64,000 bases of DNA from Halomonas sp. BDJS001 (lineage in GTDB: Bacteria > Pseudomonadota > Gammaproteobacteria > Pseudomonadales > Halomonadaceae). Shown here piece after piece: positions 1-9,337 of the stretch; position 1 is the stretch's first letter; each line of letters begins with the position of its first letter. The position numbers and the translations under genes are program-made. Under the pieces are notes generated by a model. The model was not told where the DNA came from, made no database searches, and saw nothing but the letters and a program-made list of their open reading frames with translations. Location: assembly GCF_026104355.1 (NCBI RefSeq), contig NZ_CP110535.1, positions 2,356,001 through 2,420,000 of the forward strand. Reading direction: 5' to 3'.

Positions 1-237
1 AGCGCTGATCCTCTCAAGGATTGCCCCGCATGCCAAAGCGATGGCTTGGAAAGGCTAGTCTCGGCAGCGGGTTTCCGCTTGGCCGGCGGCGGTTGGTACG
101 AAACCGATTTCAAAACGGGTAGCAAAAAGAACCTGGTCGCTGATGGCAAAACTGCCTCTGCAGATGCCGGTAAATCAAGTGATTCCAGCGCTACCGCTAA
201 GAGCGCTACTCCCAAAGACAAGGGCGCCGCGGCATAG
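1..237 (+). CDS. FmdB-family zinc ribbon protein, C-terminal part (5' end outside window)
   Basis: The reading frame is open from base 1 to the TAG at 235-237 and the N-terminus is missing. The visible part begins with a CPAC knuckle, the second half of a zinc ribbon, followed by a [15 protein letters not shown] stretch and GGGWYETDF. That order is typical of FmdB-family regulatory proteins, which are commonly encoded just upstream of aspS in proteobacteria. The tail is Ala/Ser/Lys-rich and low in complexity. Family membership is clear from the motif order. The function of these small zinc ribbons is poorly defined, and transcriptional regulation is only inferred from the family name. Confidence 0.8.
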   Translation, partial: SADPLKDCPACQSDGLERLVSAAGFRLAGGGWYETDFKTGSKKNLVADGKTASADAGKSSDSSATAKSATPKDKGAAA

Positions 238-302
238 CCGCGGTAGTCAGGGTCGGGACGCCCGCGACACACTCATTGCCACGAAACAGAACAGGATTTG
301 AC

Positions 303-2084
303 ATGCGCAGCCATTATTGCGGCCAGCTAAACGAAACTTTGGTGGATCAAACGGTTACGGTATGCGGATGGGTTCATCGCCGCCGTGATCACGGTGGGGT
401 AATTTTCCTTGATATGCGCGATCGCGACGGCATCGCGCAGTTTGTGGTCGACCCTGATACCGCCGAGGCGTTCGCGAATGCCGACCGTGCCCGCAGTGAA
501 TTTGTCCTGCGTATCACCGGTCGCGTTCGGCTGCGTCCAGAGGGCACCCAAAATCCCAATATGCCAACGGGCATGATTGAGGTATTGGCAAAAGAGGTTG
601 AAGTGCTCAATACCGCCGTTACTCCGCCATTCCAGTTGGATGAGCATGGTAAAGTCGGCGAAGAAGTGCGCTTAAAGCATCGCTATATCGACCTGCGTCG
701 CCCGGATATGATCGAGAAGCTGCGTTTGCGCTCGCGTATTTCGCACACTGTACGAGCGTATCTCGAAAACCAGGGCTTCCTGGATATCGAAACGCCTGTA
801 CTTACCCGTGCTACGCCTGAAGGTGCCCGCGATTATCTGGTGCCTAGCCGTACCCACGCGGGGAGTTTCTTCGCGTTGCCCCAGTCGCCTCAGCTATTTA
901 AACAGCTGTTGATGGTGGCGGGGTTTGATCGCTACTACCAAATTGCCAAGTGCTTCCGCGATGAAGACCTACGCGCCGACCGTCAGCCTGAGTTCACTCA
1001 GATTGATATCGAGGCGTCGTTTGTGGAAGAGAGCGACATCATGGGTATTACCGAAGCCATGATTCGTCAACTGTTCCAGGAAGTGCTTAAAGTAGAATTG
1101 CCGGAATTTCCGCGCATGACCTGGCAGGAAGCGATGGATCGTTTCGGTTCCGATAAGCCGGATTTGCGTATCCCGCTGGAACTGACCGACGTGGACGACC
1201 TGATGCAACAAGTCGACTTCAAGGTCTTCTCTGGTCCTGCCAGCGCTGATGATGGTCGCGTCGCAGCGCTGAAAGTGCCCGGCGGTGCCAAGTTGTCGCG
1301 TAAAGAGATCGACGAGTACACCAAGTTTGTCGGCATCTACGGTGCCAAAGGCTTGGCGTGGATCAAGGTCAACGAGCGTGCTAAAGGGCTTGAGGGTCTG
1401 CAATCGCCGATCGTTAAGTTTATGGAAAACATCGTTGAAGAGCTGCTCGACCGCGTGGGTGCAGAAGATGGTGACATTATCTTCTTCGGCGCCGATAAAG
1501 CACGTATCGTCAACGAAGCCATTGGCGCGCTGCGCGTTAAGCTAGGCGCCGACCTGGAGCTCTACACCCAGGAGTGGGCGCCGCTATGGGTGGTCGACTT
1601 CCCGATGTTTGAAGCCGACGACAATGGTCGCCTAAGCCCGCTTCACCACCCCTTCACCGCACCCTCCTGCACACCGGAAGAGCTGAAGGCAGACCCGGCA
1701 AGTGCGCTTTCGCGTGCTTATGATATGGTGCTCAACGGTACCGAATTAGGCGGTGGTTCTATTCGTATTCACGACCAAACCATGCAGAGCACGGTGTTTG
1801 AGATCCTGGGCATCGGTGAAGAAGAGGCCCAAGAGAAGTTTGGCTTCCTGCTTGACGCGCTGCAGTACGGCGCGCCACCCCATGGTGGCTTGGCCTTTGG
1901 CCTGGATCGTCTGGTCATGCTGATGGTCGGTGCTAAAACGATTCGTGAAGTGATCGCCTTCCCGAAAACCCAAAGCGCTGCCTGTTTGATGACTAACGCA
2001 CCGGGCGAAGTCAGCCCCGAGCAGTTGAAAGATTTGAACATCCGTCTTCGTCAGAAAGTCAAAGCGGAAACAGCCGCCGAATAA
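303..2084 (+). CDS. aspS: aspartate--tRNA ligase
   Basis: Charges tRNA(Asp) with aspartate in the cytoplasm. The protein is 593 aa, close to the usual ~590 aa of bacterial AspRS. An N-terminal OB-fold anticodon-binding domain (about 1-110) is followed by the class II catalytic core: motif 2 [15 protein letters not shown] near residue 217 and motif 3 [13 protein letters not shown] near 528. The bacterial GAD insertion lies between them (about 290-420). The frame is open upstream to a TTG at 276, but the ATG at 303 gives the conserved start MRSHYCGQL, so it was chosen. A strong terminator follows, so the gene is probably transcribed alone or with the fmdB-like gene upstream. Confidence 0.97.
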   Translation: MRSHYCGQLNETLVDQTVTVCGWVHRRRDHGGVIFLDMRDRDGIAQFVVDPDTAEAFANADRARSEFVLRITGRVRLRPEGTQNPNMPTGMIEVLAKEVEVLNTAVTPPFQLDEHGKVGEEVRLKHRYIDLRRPDMIEKLRLRSRISHTVRAYLENQGFLDIETPVLTRATPEGARDYLVPSRTHAGSFFALPQSPQLFKQLLMVAGFDRYYQIAKCFRDEDLRADRQPEFTQIDIEASFVEESDIMGITEAMIRQLFQEVLKVELPEFPRMTWQEAMDRFGSDKPDLRIPLELTDVDDLMQQVDFKVFSGPASADDGRVAALKVPGGAKLSRKEIDEYTKFVGIYGAKGLAWIKVNERAKGLEGLQSPIVKFMENIVEELLDRVGAEDGDIIFFGADKARIVNEAIGALRVKLGADLELYTQEWAPLWVVDFPMFEADDNGRLSPLHHPFTAPSCTPEELKADPASALSRAYDMVLNGTELGGGSIRIHDQTMQSTVFEILGIGEEEAQEKFGFLLDALQYGAPPHGGLAFGLDRLVMLMVGAKTIREVIAFPKTQSAACLMTNAPGEVSPEQLKDLNIRLRQKVKAETAAE

Positions 2085-2104
2085 GACGGTTGATTCGCTG
2101 CCTA

Positions 2105-2133
2105 ACACCGACGCCACGGCGTCGGTGTTTTTG
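2105..2133 (+). terminator. Rho-independent terminator after aspS
   Basis: An 11-bp perfect stem (ACACCGACGCC at 2105-2115 with GGCGTCGGTGT at 2118-2128) runs into a T tract. It sits 20 bp after the aspS stop codon and just before ruvC. Confidence 0.85.
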
Positions 2134-2147
2134 TATAAAACGCTGAC

Positions 2148-2726
2148 ATGAGCATTGAGGCTATGGATCCAACACCGTCGGCCCTGCCAATCCGCATACT
2201 GGGCATTGATCCCGGCTCTCGGGTGACTGGCTATGGGGTGATCGATGTGGTCGGGGTTAAACCTTGCTATGTGGCAAGTGGCTGTATTCGCACTGCAGAA
2301 GGGGCCTTAGAGCAGCGCTTAGCGCAAATCTACGCCGGTCTAAGCGAAGTCGTCGGTTTACATCGTCCCTCTCAAGTCGCCATTGAGCGGGTATTTATGG
2401 CCAAGAATCCCGATTCTGCGCTCAAACTGGGGCAGGCGAGGGGAGTCGCACTGGTGTGTATGGCTAACCATGGTTTGAGCCTCGCCGAGTACGCTGCGCG
2501 GCAGATAAAGCAGGCGGTAACTGGCCAGGGCGGCGCGGATAAAGAGCAGGTGCAGCATATGGTGACCGCTATTCTGCAGCTCTCTGCCACTCCCCAAGCT
2601 GACGCCGCCGACGCGTTAGCCATTGCGTTAACCCATGCTTATAACGGTGCTGTGTTTAGCAGCCATGGCTTGCCCGCCGCGCCATCTCGGGGCCGCCGCC
2701 GCTCAACCGGACGCTGGCGGCTTTAA
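2148..2726 (+). CDS. ruvC: crossover junction endodeoxyribonuclease RuvC
   Basis: Resolves Holliday junctions together with RuvAB. The four catalytic acidic residues are present at D21 ([12 protein letters not shown]), E80 (VAIERVF), D152 and D155 ([10 protein letters not shown]). The spacing equals that of the E. coli enzyme, shifted by 14 residues. The protein is 192 aa, longer than the usual ~173 aa, with a basic C-terminal tail rich in Arg and Ser. The start is uncertain: ATG 2148 has no clear Shine-Dalgarno sequence, and ATG 2163 would shorten the N-terminus by five residues. The yebC gene often found before ruvC is absent here. Confidence 0.95.
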   Translation: MSIEAMDPTPSALPIRILGIDPGSRVTGYGVIDVVGVKPCYVASGCIRTAEGALEQRLAQIYAGLSEVVGLHRPSQVAIERVFMAKNPDSALKLGQARGVALVCMANHGLSLAEYAARQIKQAVTGQGGADKEQVQHMVTAILQLSATPQADAADALAIALTHAYNGAVFSSHGLPAAPSRGRRRSTGRWRL

Positions 2727-2750
2727 TTCCCCCTGTACCGGTGGCTGAAC

Positions 2751-2770
2751 TACTGGTCACCTGTACAGAG
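2751..2770. promoter_or_regulatory. possible LexA (SOS) box upstream of ruvA
   Basis: CTGG-N8-ACAG at 2753-2768 differs by one base from the gammaproteobacterial LexA consensus CTGT-N8-ACAG. It lies about 75 bp before ruvA and is followed by a TATAGT-like -10 element. ruvAB is an SOS operon in E. coli, so the location is plausible. The mismatch and a GC-rich spacer keep the confidence low. Confidence 0.35.
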
Positions 2771-2841
2771 TCGCTTTATAGTAACCCTCTGTTTTTGACT
2801 CTACTGTTTTTCACTTTTTTCACCCCGGTGCGAGCAAATTT

Positions 2842-3450
2842 ATGATTGGACGTCTGAGTGGCCAGCTAGTGGCAAAGCAACCTCCCTGGATTATGATCGA
2901 TGTTCACGGTGTAGGTTATGAGCTGGAAACCTCAATGAATACGCTGGTCGCGCTTCCTGCGCTGAACGAGAGCGTTTCGTTATTCACTCATCTAACCATT
3001 CGTGATGATGCCCACCTACTGTATGGGTTTGGCCGGGAGCACGAGCGTGCGCTGTTTCGTGCCTTGATCAAGGTCAATGGTGTCGGGCCCAAGCTAGCAC
3101 TCGCCATACTGTCGGGTATGGATGAAGATGCCTTTATGCGTTGCGTGCGCGATGACGACAGCAAAGCGCTGACAACGCTGCCAGGGGTGGGTAAGAAAAC
3201 CGCTGAGCGGCTGATAATTGAAATGCGTGACCGTTTCCCCGAGTGGGAAGATGGCAGCAACGCGCTACTTCCCCTCGAATCAACCAATGGTCGTGCCTCT
3301 GCCCGCAATAATCTTGCCGATGCGGAAGCTGCGTTAGTCAGCTTGGGGTATAAACTGACTGAGGCGTCGAAAATGCTCGCCGATATCGATCCCAATCAGT
3401 CTACCGAAGCGCTGATTAAAGCCGCGCTCACCCAGCGCATGAGTGGCTAA
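2842..3450 (+). CDS. ruvA: Holliday junction DNA helicase subunit RuvA
   Basis: The DNA-binding partner that places RuvB on Holliday junctions. The protein is 202 aa (E. coli 203). It starts with the conserved MIGRLSGQL OB-fold sequence, followed by two helix-hairpin-helix motifs (KVNGVGPKLALAIL and LPGVGKKTAERLI) and a C-terminal RuvB-binding three-helix domain (ADAEAALVSLGYK onward). It lies 115 bp after ruvC and 85 bp before ruvB in the same direction. A possible SOS box lies in the upstream gap. Confidence 0.97.
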   Translation: MIGRLSGQLVAKQPPWIMIDVHGVGYELETSMNTLVALPALNESVSLFTHLTIRDDAHLLYGFGREHERALFRALIKVNGVGPKLALAILSGMDEDAFMRCVRDDDSKALTTLPGVGKKTAERLIIEMRDRFPEWEDGSNALLPLESTNGRASARNNLADAEAALVSLGYKLTEASKMLADIDPNQSTEALIKAALTQRMSG

Positions 3451-3535
3451 GCCGAGCGGAATAAATAAGAAATTACGGGTAGCGGATAGACCTTTGTGAA
3501 TAGTCCTTTTTGAACCGCCATAAAGAAGAGCATCT

Positions 3536-4573
3536 ATGTTAGAACACGATCGGCTGATCGCCGCTGAGCCTGAACAGGGGGAGGGGCGCATTGACTACGC
3601 TATTCGCCCCAAGCGGCTGGATGATTATATTGGCCAGCCGCGCGTGCGTGAACAACTGGAAATCTTTATCGGCGCCGCCCGGCTGCGTGAAGAGAGCCTG
3701 GATCACACTCTGGTATTTGGCCCCCCAGGGCTAGGTAAAACGACCCTTGCGCATATTATTGCCACCGAGATGGGCGTCGGGATGAAGTCGACTTCCGGCC
3801 CTGTGCTTGAACGTGCCGGCGATTTAGCCGCCATGCTGACCAACTTAGAGCCTGGCGATGTACTTTTTATCGATGAAATTCATCGCCTCTCGCCGGTGGT
3901 AGAGGAAGTGCTCTATCCGGCGATGGAGGATTTCCAGCTCGATATCATGATAGGGGAAGGGCCAGCGGCGCGCTCGATCAAGCTGGATCTCCCACGCTTT
4001 ACGCTGGTAGGGGCCACGACCCGGGCAGGGCTATTGACCTCCCCATTGCGTGATCGGTTTGGTATCGTTCAACGGCTGGAGTTTTATAATCTTGAAGAGC
4101 TGACGGAAATCGTCTCGCGTTCGGCGCGCCTATTAGGCGTTGAAACCAGCCATGATGGTGCCATTGAAGTCGCCAGGCGCTCAAGGGGCACGCCGCGAAT
4201 TGCCAATCGATTGCTGCGCCGGGTGCGGGATTACGCCGAAATGAAAGGTAACGGCATGGTCGATGTCGCCATGGCCGATGCGGCGCTCAATATGCTCAAC
4301 GTGGATCACCACGGCTTGGATCATATGGATCGGCGGCTACTGTTGGCCATGATCGATAAGTTTGACGGTGGGCCAGTGGGCATTGACTCACTTGCCGCTG
4401 CCATTAGTGAGGAGCGTGACACCATCGAAGATGTCATTGAACCCTATCTTATTCAACAGGGCTTAATGATGCGCACCCCCCGGGGCCGGGTAGTGACCCG
4501 CCAGGCGTGGCTGCACTTTGAGCGAGTGCCCCACGAGCAAGCAACCGATATGGAAGGAGAGCGCCGTCCGTGA
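3536..4573 (+). CDS. ruvB: Holliday junction DNA helicase RuvB (AAA+ ATPase)
   Basis: The motor of branch migration. The protein is 345 aa. Walker A GPPGLGKT lies at residues 62-69, Walker B FIDEIH at 111-116, sensor 1 GATTRAG at 159-165 and the arginine-finger region LRDRFGI near 171. A winged-helix DNA-binding domain forms the C-terminus ([21 protein letters not shown] onward). The stop codon overlaps the GTG start of ybgC by 4 bp, so the two genes are translationally coupled. This links recombination genes to the tol operon, a common order in gammaproteobacteria. Confidence 0.97.
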   Translation: MLEHDRLIAAEPEQGEGRIDYAIRPKRLDDYIGQPRVREQLEIFIGAARLREESLDHTLVFGPPGLGKTTLAHIIATEMGVGMKSTSGPVLERAGDLAAMLTNLEPGDVLFIDEIHRLSPVVEEVLYPAMEDFQLDIMIGEGPAARSIKLDLPRFTLVGATTRAGLLTSPLRDRFGIVQRLEFYNLEELTEIVSRSARLLGVETSHDGAIEVARRSRGTPRIANRLLRRVRDYAEMKGNGMVDVAMADAALNMLNVDHHGLDHMDRRLLLAMIDKFDGGPVGIDSLAAAISEERDTIEDVIEPYLIQQGLMMRTPRGRVVTRQAWLHFERVPHEQATDMEGERRP

Positions 4574-4986
4574 GTGGCAACAGCCTAAGCGAAAGCTATC
4601 GCCTGCCGCTGCGCGTTTATATGGAAGATACTGACGCAGGCGGTATTGTCTACTACGTTAACTACTTGAAGTTTATGGAGCGTGCCCGCAGCGAATGGCT
4701 TCGCCAGTTAGGCCTTAATCAGCAAACGTTGCTAGACGAAGGTACACAGCTAGTGGTATACCGCTTGGCCTGCCACTACGCGAAACCGGCCTCGCTAGAC
4801 GACGCGTTGGAAATTAGTGCCCGCGTGACTGATGTTGGGCGCTGTCGGATGACGTTTGAACAGCAAGTTTGGCGTGGAGAGGAACTCCTTTGCTCTGCCA
4901 CAGTCGAGATAGCTTGCTTGAGCAGCGAGCGTTTACGGCCAAAGCCATGGCCTGCATCGCTTAAAGTTTTGATTCGGGCCTCTTAA
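4570..4986 (+). CDS. ybgC: acyl-CoA thioesterase YbgC (tol-pal associated, hotdog fold)
   Basis: A 138-aa 4-hydroxybenzoyl-CoA thioesterase-type hotdog protein. The active-site stretch [20 protein letters not shown] (residues 17-36) carries the catalytic Asp of the family. It hydrolyses short acyl-CoA or acyl-ACP esters and is the usual first gene of the tol-pal operon. It starts with GTG inside the ruvB stop, preceded by AAGGAGA at 4554-4560. A perfect hairpin overlaps its stop codon. Confidence 0.93.
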   Translation: MSGNSLSESYRLPLRVYMEDTDAGGIVYYVNYLKFMERARSEWLRQLGLNQQTLLDEGTQLVVYRLACHYAKPASLDDALEISARVTDVGRCRMTFEQQVWRGEELLCSATVEIACLSSERLRPKPWPASLKVLIRAS

Positions 4987-4996
4987 CCAAGAGGCC
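4977..4996 (+). other. hairpin overlapping the ybgC stop codon
   Basis: GGCCTCTT (4977-4984) and AAGAGGCC (4989-4996) form a perfect 8-bp stem with an AACC loop, only 48 bp before tolQ. No T tract follows, so it is not a standard terminator. It could be an mRNA-stability or processing element at the head of the tol genes. Confidence 0.4.
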
Positions 4997-5044
4997 ACTC
5001 ACTGCGTCGGCAATCCCGACCCTAATAGATTGATGAGGGCACCT

Positions 5045-5740
5045 GTGAACGATAACACCATGTCCATTCCCCATTTGATAATGAATGCCAGTACTGTGGT
5101 GCAACTGGTAATGCTGCTACTGCTGGTGGGGTCGATCCTCTCGTGGGTAGTGATTTTTCAGCGCAGTATTGCGCTGAGCCGTGCTAAAAAAGAGTACAAC
5201 CAGTTTGAGGAGTCTTTTTGGTCTGGTGTCGACTTAAACGAGCTCTACCGTGAGATTCCGGCCGATGACCCGCGCCATGGCGCTGAACACATTTTTCAAG
5301 CCGGTTTTCGCGAGTTTAACCGTTTGATGCCTAAAACCCGTGATCCGGATACCGTGCTGGAGGGTGTTCAGCGCAGCATGCGGGTCGCGTGGTCACGGGA
5401 AGAGGATCGCTTAACTCAACACTTGGTGTTTCTAGCTACGGTAGCCTCAGCCAGCCCCTATATCGGCCTGTTCGGCACTGTGTGGGGGATTATGGGCTCA
5501 TTCCAGGCGCTATCGCTAACCCAGCAAGCGACCCTTGCCACCGTGGCCCCCTGGATTGCTGAAGCGCTTATTGCCACCGCCATGGGCCTATTTGCGGCGA
5601 TTCCAGCGGTAATTTTCTATAACCGTCTTTCCAACTCATCTTCTCGCCTGCTGGGCAAATATGAAGACTTTGCTGAAGAATTTCACGCTATCCTGCACCG
5701 CAACTTGCAAGGTCGTGACGGCAAACCGAGCGCCAGCTAA
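5045..5740 (+). CDS. tolQ: Tol-Pal system proton channel subunit TolQ
   Basis: An inner-membrane ExbB/MotA-family protein that with TolR uses the proton motive force to energise TolA during outer-membrane constriction at division. There is one TM segment near the N-terminus (VVQLVMLLLLVGSILSWVVI) and two in the C-terminal half (ASPYIGLFGTVWGIMGSF and APWIAEALIATAMGLFAAIPA). The frame is open from a TTG at 5030, but GAGGG at 5035-5039 lies 5 bp before GTG 5045. That start gives 231 aa, matching the E. coli length of 230, so it was chosen. First of tolQRAB. Confidence 0.95.
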   Translation: MNDNTMSIPHLIMNASTVVQLVMLLLLVGSILSWVVIFQRSIALSRAKKEYNQFEESFWSGVDLNELYREIPADDPRHGAEHIFQAGFREFNRLMPKTRDPDTVLEGVQRSMRVAWSREEDRLTQHLVFLATVASASPYIGLFGTVWGIMGSFQALSLTQQATLATVAPWIAEALIATAMGLFAAIPAVIFYNRLSNSSSRLLGKYEDFAEEFHAILHRNLQGRDGKPSAS

Positions 5741-5751
5741 GGGAGAGAGCC

Positions 5752-6189
5752 ATGCAAGGACCATTCAATCGTAGCGGTAAAAGCAAGCCAATGGCGGAGA
5801 TTAATGTTGTCCCCTTCATTGACATCATGTTGGTACTGCTGGTGGTCTTTATGATCACCGCGCCCATGCTGACCCAGGGCGTACAAGTTGAGTTGCCGCA
5901 AGTCACTTCCCAGCCCATTGATACCCAGGAAGATAATGATCCTATCATTATCTCGGTCGATGGCGACGGTGGGTATTTCATTACGCTGGGGGAAGACTCC
6001 ACCTCGGTCACGCTGGAGGAGATGGCGTCAAGAGTGACCACGATTCTTGAGCGGCGTCCAGGTACGCCGGTCATGGTTCGTGGTGACCGCAACGTGGCCT
6101 ACGGACAGATCGTCGTGTTGATGAGCACTCTGCAAGGCGCCGGCGTTGCTAACGTGGGGCTGCTTTCTGAGCCGCCGCAAGATGGGTAA
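5752..6189 (+). CDS. tolR: Tol-Pal system protein TolR
   Basis: An ExbD/TolR protein of 145 aa with one TM helix (about 18-40). The helix contains the pore Asp in NVVPFIDIMLVLLVVFMITAP, and a periplasmic domain follows. It partners TolQ in the proton channel. GGGAGAGAG precedes the ATG, 11 bp after tolQ. The stop codon overlaps an alternative upstream start of tolA, consistent with one operon. Confidence 0.96.
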   Translation: MQGPFNRSGKSKPMAEINVVPFIDIMLVLLVVFMITAPMLTQGVQVELPQVTSQPIDTQEDNDPIIISVDGDGGYFITLGEDSTSVTLEEMASRVTTILERRPGTPVMVRGDRNVAYGQIVVLMSTLQGAGVANVGLLSEPPQDG

Positions 6190-6202
6190 GGGCAAGGCGC
6201 AC

Positions 6203-7372
6203 ATGTCACTGAAATCCCCGCGCGATCCCCAAGATGTCGGCTATAAGTGGCCTACTGTTCTGGCGATAGGCGTGCACGTCGCGATTGTTGCATTTAGCTT
6301 GATCAGCCTGCCCAGTAGGGACGCAGAGCCTGACAGCTCTTCGATTGTGCAGGCTACGCTAGTCAGTACCGAAACTTTTACCGACCAGGCTCAGCAGACA
6401 ACAGAAGAGCAAGCGGCCATGAACGCGCCTGCCGAAGCGCCCACTGAGCCCGACGCGCCGGAAGAGCCTTCAGCCAGTGAAGAGCAGGCTGCCGCCGAGG
6501 AGCAAGCGGCAGAAGAAGCAGCCCAGCAAGCGGCGGAAGCTGAAGCAGAAGCGTTAGAAGAAGCACGGGCCGCGGCGGAGGCTGAGGCCCAGCGCCGGGC
6601 TGAAGAGGCGGCGGCTCAAGCTGAGCGACAGGCGGCAGAAGCGGCTGAACGTGAAGCCGAAGCGGAAGCGGCCGCGCAGCGCCAGCGTGAAGTGGAAGAG
6701 GCGCAGCGCCAGCAGGAAGCCGCAGAGCAGCAGCGCCGTGAAGAGGAGGAGGCAGCTCGTCAGCGCGAAGCCGAAGAGCAGCAGCGCCGTGAGGCGGAAG
6801 AAGCTGAACGCCAGCGTGAAGCGGCAGAGCAGCAGCGCCGTGAAGAAGAGGAGGCCGCGCGTCAACGCGAGGCTGAAGAGCAGCGCCTTCGAGAGCAGGA
6901 GGAGGCTCAGCGGGAGCGCGAGGCAGAAGCGCAACGCCAGCGTGAAGCCGAAGAGCAGCAGCGTCGTGAAGCAGAGGCCGAGCGGCAGCGCGAAGCAGCG
7001 GAAGCTGCAGAAGCGGCCATGCAGCGCCAACTGGCCGGTGAGGCCGAAGCGGCAGCCAATGCCCAGCAAGCTGAGCAGGCGGCCAATAATTTCAGTAACA
7101 TAATGAAACGAGCTATTGAACAAGCTTGGATAATTCCCGCCGGATCGAGTGATAGTATGCGGGCTTCCGTTAATGTGCGTCTGGGGCCGTCGGGGGAGGT
7201 ATTATTAGTAAACGTAACATCATCAAGTGGCGATAATGCCTTTGACCAATCCATTATTCAGGCGGTCGAGCAAGCGGCACCGTTTTCTGAGCTACTACAG
7301 TTAACAGACGCTCAACAGCGCGAAATCCGACGCAATATCACTTTGAACTTTTCCCCAGGGGGAGTCCGTTGA
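6203..7372 (+). CDS. tolA: Tol-Pal system protein TolA
   Basis: Inner-membrane-anchored periplasmic protein that reaches Pal and TolB at the outer membrane. A single TM anchor lies near the N-terminus ([17 protein letters not shown]). About 200 residues of Ala/Glu/Arg/Gln-rich repeats follow, such as [11 protein letters not shown] and [10 protein letters not shown], forming a long helical rod. The C-terminal globular TonB-like domain begins at [15 protein letters not shown]. The frame is open from 6146, but AAGG 5 bp before ATG 6203 supports that start (389 aa). ATG 6182, overlapping the tolR stop, is an alternative. The repetitive DNA produces many false reading frames on both strands. Confidence 0.92.
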   Translation: MSLKSPRDPQDVGYKWPTVLAIGVHVAIVAFSLISLPSRDAEPDSSSIVQATLVSTETFTDQAQQTTEEQAAMNAPAEAPTEPDAPEEPSASEEQAAAEEQAAEEAAQQAAEAEAEALEEARAAAEAEAQRRAEEAAAQAERQAAEAAEREAEAEAAAQRQREVEEAQRQQEAAEQQRREEEEAARQREAEEQQRREAEEAERQREAAEQQRREEEEAARQREAEEQRLREQEEAQREREAEAQRQREAEEQQRREAEAERQREAAEAAEAAMQRQLAGEAEAAANAQQAEQAANNFSNIMKRAIEQAWIIPAGSSDSMRASVNVRLGPSGEVLLVNVTSSSGDNAFDQSIIQAVEQAAPFSELLQLTDAQQREIRRNITLNFSPGGVR

Positions 7373-8664
7373 TGCAAACTCAAGTGTTAAAAAAGTTTTG
7401 GTTATTATGCTTGCTGATCACTTTTAGCAGTGTGGCTAGCGCTAACTTAACCATTGAGATCACGCGGGGCAGTGATCAGGCGTTGCCGATAGGGGTAGTA
7501 CCATTCGCTGGCTCAGACGGCCTGCCTGAAGATGTCGCCCAGATTGTCCAGGATGACCTTGAACGCAGTGGCTATTTTGCTCCTCTCGAGCGTAGCGCTA
7601 TGTTTGAGCAGCCGAGCCAATCTGACGATGTGCAATTTGGCACATGGCGTTCGCTTGACGTTCGCTACCTTGTGGTCGGTCGGGCGGCACAAACTGACGG
7701 CGGCTTCGAACTACAGTTCGAACTGATGGATATTAGCGGACAGCGCCGGATGATAGGTGAGACCGTAACGGTTCGGGGCAATGATCTGCGTGGCGCTGCC
7801 CACTACATCAGTGATCAAATCTTTGAAGAGATTACCGATATCCGTGGTGCATTCTCCACCAAAATTGCTTACGTCACAGCCCAAGGTATCGGTGACAATA
7901 TGCAGTTTGGTCTTTACGTTGCCGATGCTGATGGTCGCCGCAGTGAGCAGGTGTTGACCTCAGATGAACCGATCATGTCTCCCGCTTGGTCACCTGATGG
8001 TACCAAGCTCGCCTATGTCTCTTTTGAGACTGAGCGTCCGGCAATCTATATTCAGGATGTGGCCACCGGCCAGCGCGTGCAAGCGACCTCATTCGATGGC
8101 ATAAATGGTGCGCCAGCGTGGTCACCGGATGGACGACGTATTGCCATGTCGCTGTCTAAAGATGGTCAGCCTGAAATTTACATTATGGATGTTGCCAACC
8201 GTTCCGTTGAGCGCATTACCAATAACAACAGCATTGACACGGAACCCGCTTGGGCGCCGGATGGGCGCAGCCTGTTGTTTACTTCGGATCGCAGCGGCGG
8301 CCCACAGCTGTACCAGTACACGCTGGGTGGTGGAGAGGCTCAGCGCCTGACATTTACCGGTAATTACAATGCCCGCGGACGCTATTCTCCGGATGGCGAG
8401 CAGATATTCTTGATTCACCGCTCTAGCCGAGGTTACCAAGTAGCGAGGCAGGATCTAAACGGTGATCGCTTGGTGGTGTTGAGTGAATCAACAAGAGATG
8501 AATCTCCTAGTGTTGCGCCGAACGGGACCATGGTAATCTTCGCTACCCAACAGGGTAATAGTGGGGTGCTAAGTGCTGTGTCTGCCGATGGCCGTTCTTC
8601 ATTCAGGCTGCCATCAGCACAAGGCGATGTTCGTGATCCAGCTTGGTCACCCTTCTTAAATTGA
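7372..8664 (+). CDS. tolB: Tol-Pal system beta-propeller protein TolB
   Basis: A periplasmic protein of 430 aa, the same length as E. coli TolB. It has a Sec signal peptide ending VASA, an N-terminal alpha/beta domain, then a six-bladed WD40-like propeller with recurring AWSPDG, APDGRS and YSPDGE motifs. It binds Pal and the TolA C-terminus. The ATG shares one base with the tolA stop (TGATG), and GGAG lies 7 bp upstream. Confidence 0.97.
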   Translation: MQTQVLKKFWLLCLLITFSSVASANLTIEITRGSDQALPIGVVPFAGSDGLPEDVAQIVQDDLERSGYFAPLERSAMFEQPSQSDDVQFGTWRSLDVRYLVVGRAAQTDGGFELQFELMDISGQRRMIGETVTVRGNDLRGAAHYISDQIFEEITDIRGAFSTKIAYVTAQGIGDNMQFGLYVADADGRRSEQVLTSDEPIMSPAWSPDGTKLAYVSFETERPAIYIQDVATGQRVQATSFDGINGAPAWSPDGRRIAMSLSKDGQPEIYIMDVANRSVERITNNNSIDTEPAWAPDGRSLLFTSDRSGGPQLYQYTLGGGEAQRLTFTGNYNARGRYSPDGEQIFLIHRSSRGYQVARQDLNGDRLVVLSESTRDESPSVAPNGTMVIFATQQGNSGVLSAVSADGRSSFRLPSAQGDVRDPAWSPFLN

Positions 8665-8718
8665 TCAAATCAATTGATTAATATCGAAATTTTTAGTTTT
8701 CAGGCAAGGAGTCTGATT

Positions 8719-9258
8719 ATGCAAATTAAACCGTTGGCTCGCTCATTAGCAGCAGCGCTATCTATCGTGGTAATTGCTGGCTGTTCCAGCACCGGCGGAA
8801 CCCAAGACGGTGACTCGTACGGTAGCCAGGATGGCAGCACGACCGGTTCCAGCACCTCGGGTACAGGCACTGGCAGTCAGTATGGCTCTACTTCTGGTTC
8901 CGGTGCTGGTCAGCAGGCTGATTCACGCATTCCAGAAGTACGCACGATCTATTTCGATTTTGATCGCGATACGATCAAAAGTGAGTACGAATCTGTGGTA
9001 ATGGCTCATGCACGCTACTTACGTGCTAACCCTAATGCCCAGGTGGTTCTCCATGGACATACGGATGAGCGTGGTACCCGTGAGTACAACATGGCACTTG
9101 GTGAGCGTCGTGCTAACGCCGTGCAGCGTTTCCTAAACATTCAGGGTGTATCTTCTTCACAAATGAGCGTGGTTAGCTATGGTGAAGAGCGTCCGGCCGT
9201 CAACGGTCAAGACGAGAGTGCCTACGCTCAGAACCGTCGTGTTGTGTTTAACTACTAA
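8719..9258 (+). CDS. pal: peptidoglycan-associated lipoprotein Pal
   Basis: An outer-membrane lipoprotein of 179 aa. The signal peptide ends in the lipobox IAGC with Cys22 as the lipidation site. A Ser/Gly/Thr-rich linker (23-70) precedes the OmpA-like domain with the peptidoglycan-binding signature HTDERGTREYNMALGERRA. AAGGAG lies 7 bp before ATG 8719. The frame upstream to 8674 has no signal-peptide logic and was rejected. Target of TolB and TolA. Confidence 0.97.
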   Translation: MQIKPLARSLAAALSIVVIAGCSSTGGTQDGDSYGSQDGSTTGSSTSGTGTGSQYGSTSGSGAGQQADSRIPEVRTIYFDFDRDTIKSEYESVVMAHARYLRANPNAQVVLHGHTDERGTREYNMALGERRANAVQRFLNIQGVSSSQMSVVSYGEERPAVNGQDESAYAQNRRVVFNY

Positions 9259-9293
9259 GCATTAACTATTGAGTGTTTAACCACTGATGAATC

Positions 9294-9320
9294 CGGCGTG
9301 CGGTTAACCGCACGCCGTTT
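9294..9320 (+). terminator. hairpin between pal and cpoB, possible attenuator
   Basis: A perfect 10-bp stem, CGGCGTGCGG (9294-9303) with CCGCACGCCG (9308-9317), TTAA loop and only three T residues after it. The short T tract suggests a weak terminator or 3' stabiliser that lowers cpoB expression relative to pal. Confidence 0.55.
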
Positions 9321-9337
9321 ACGTCTCCGGAGTCATC

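Noticed and set aside
6554..7123. Long antisense open frame opposite tolA with Leu/Phe/Cys-rich hydrophobic product
   Set aside because: Created by the repetitive Glu/Ala/Arg codons of tolA read backward; no independent start signals.
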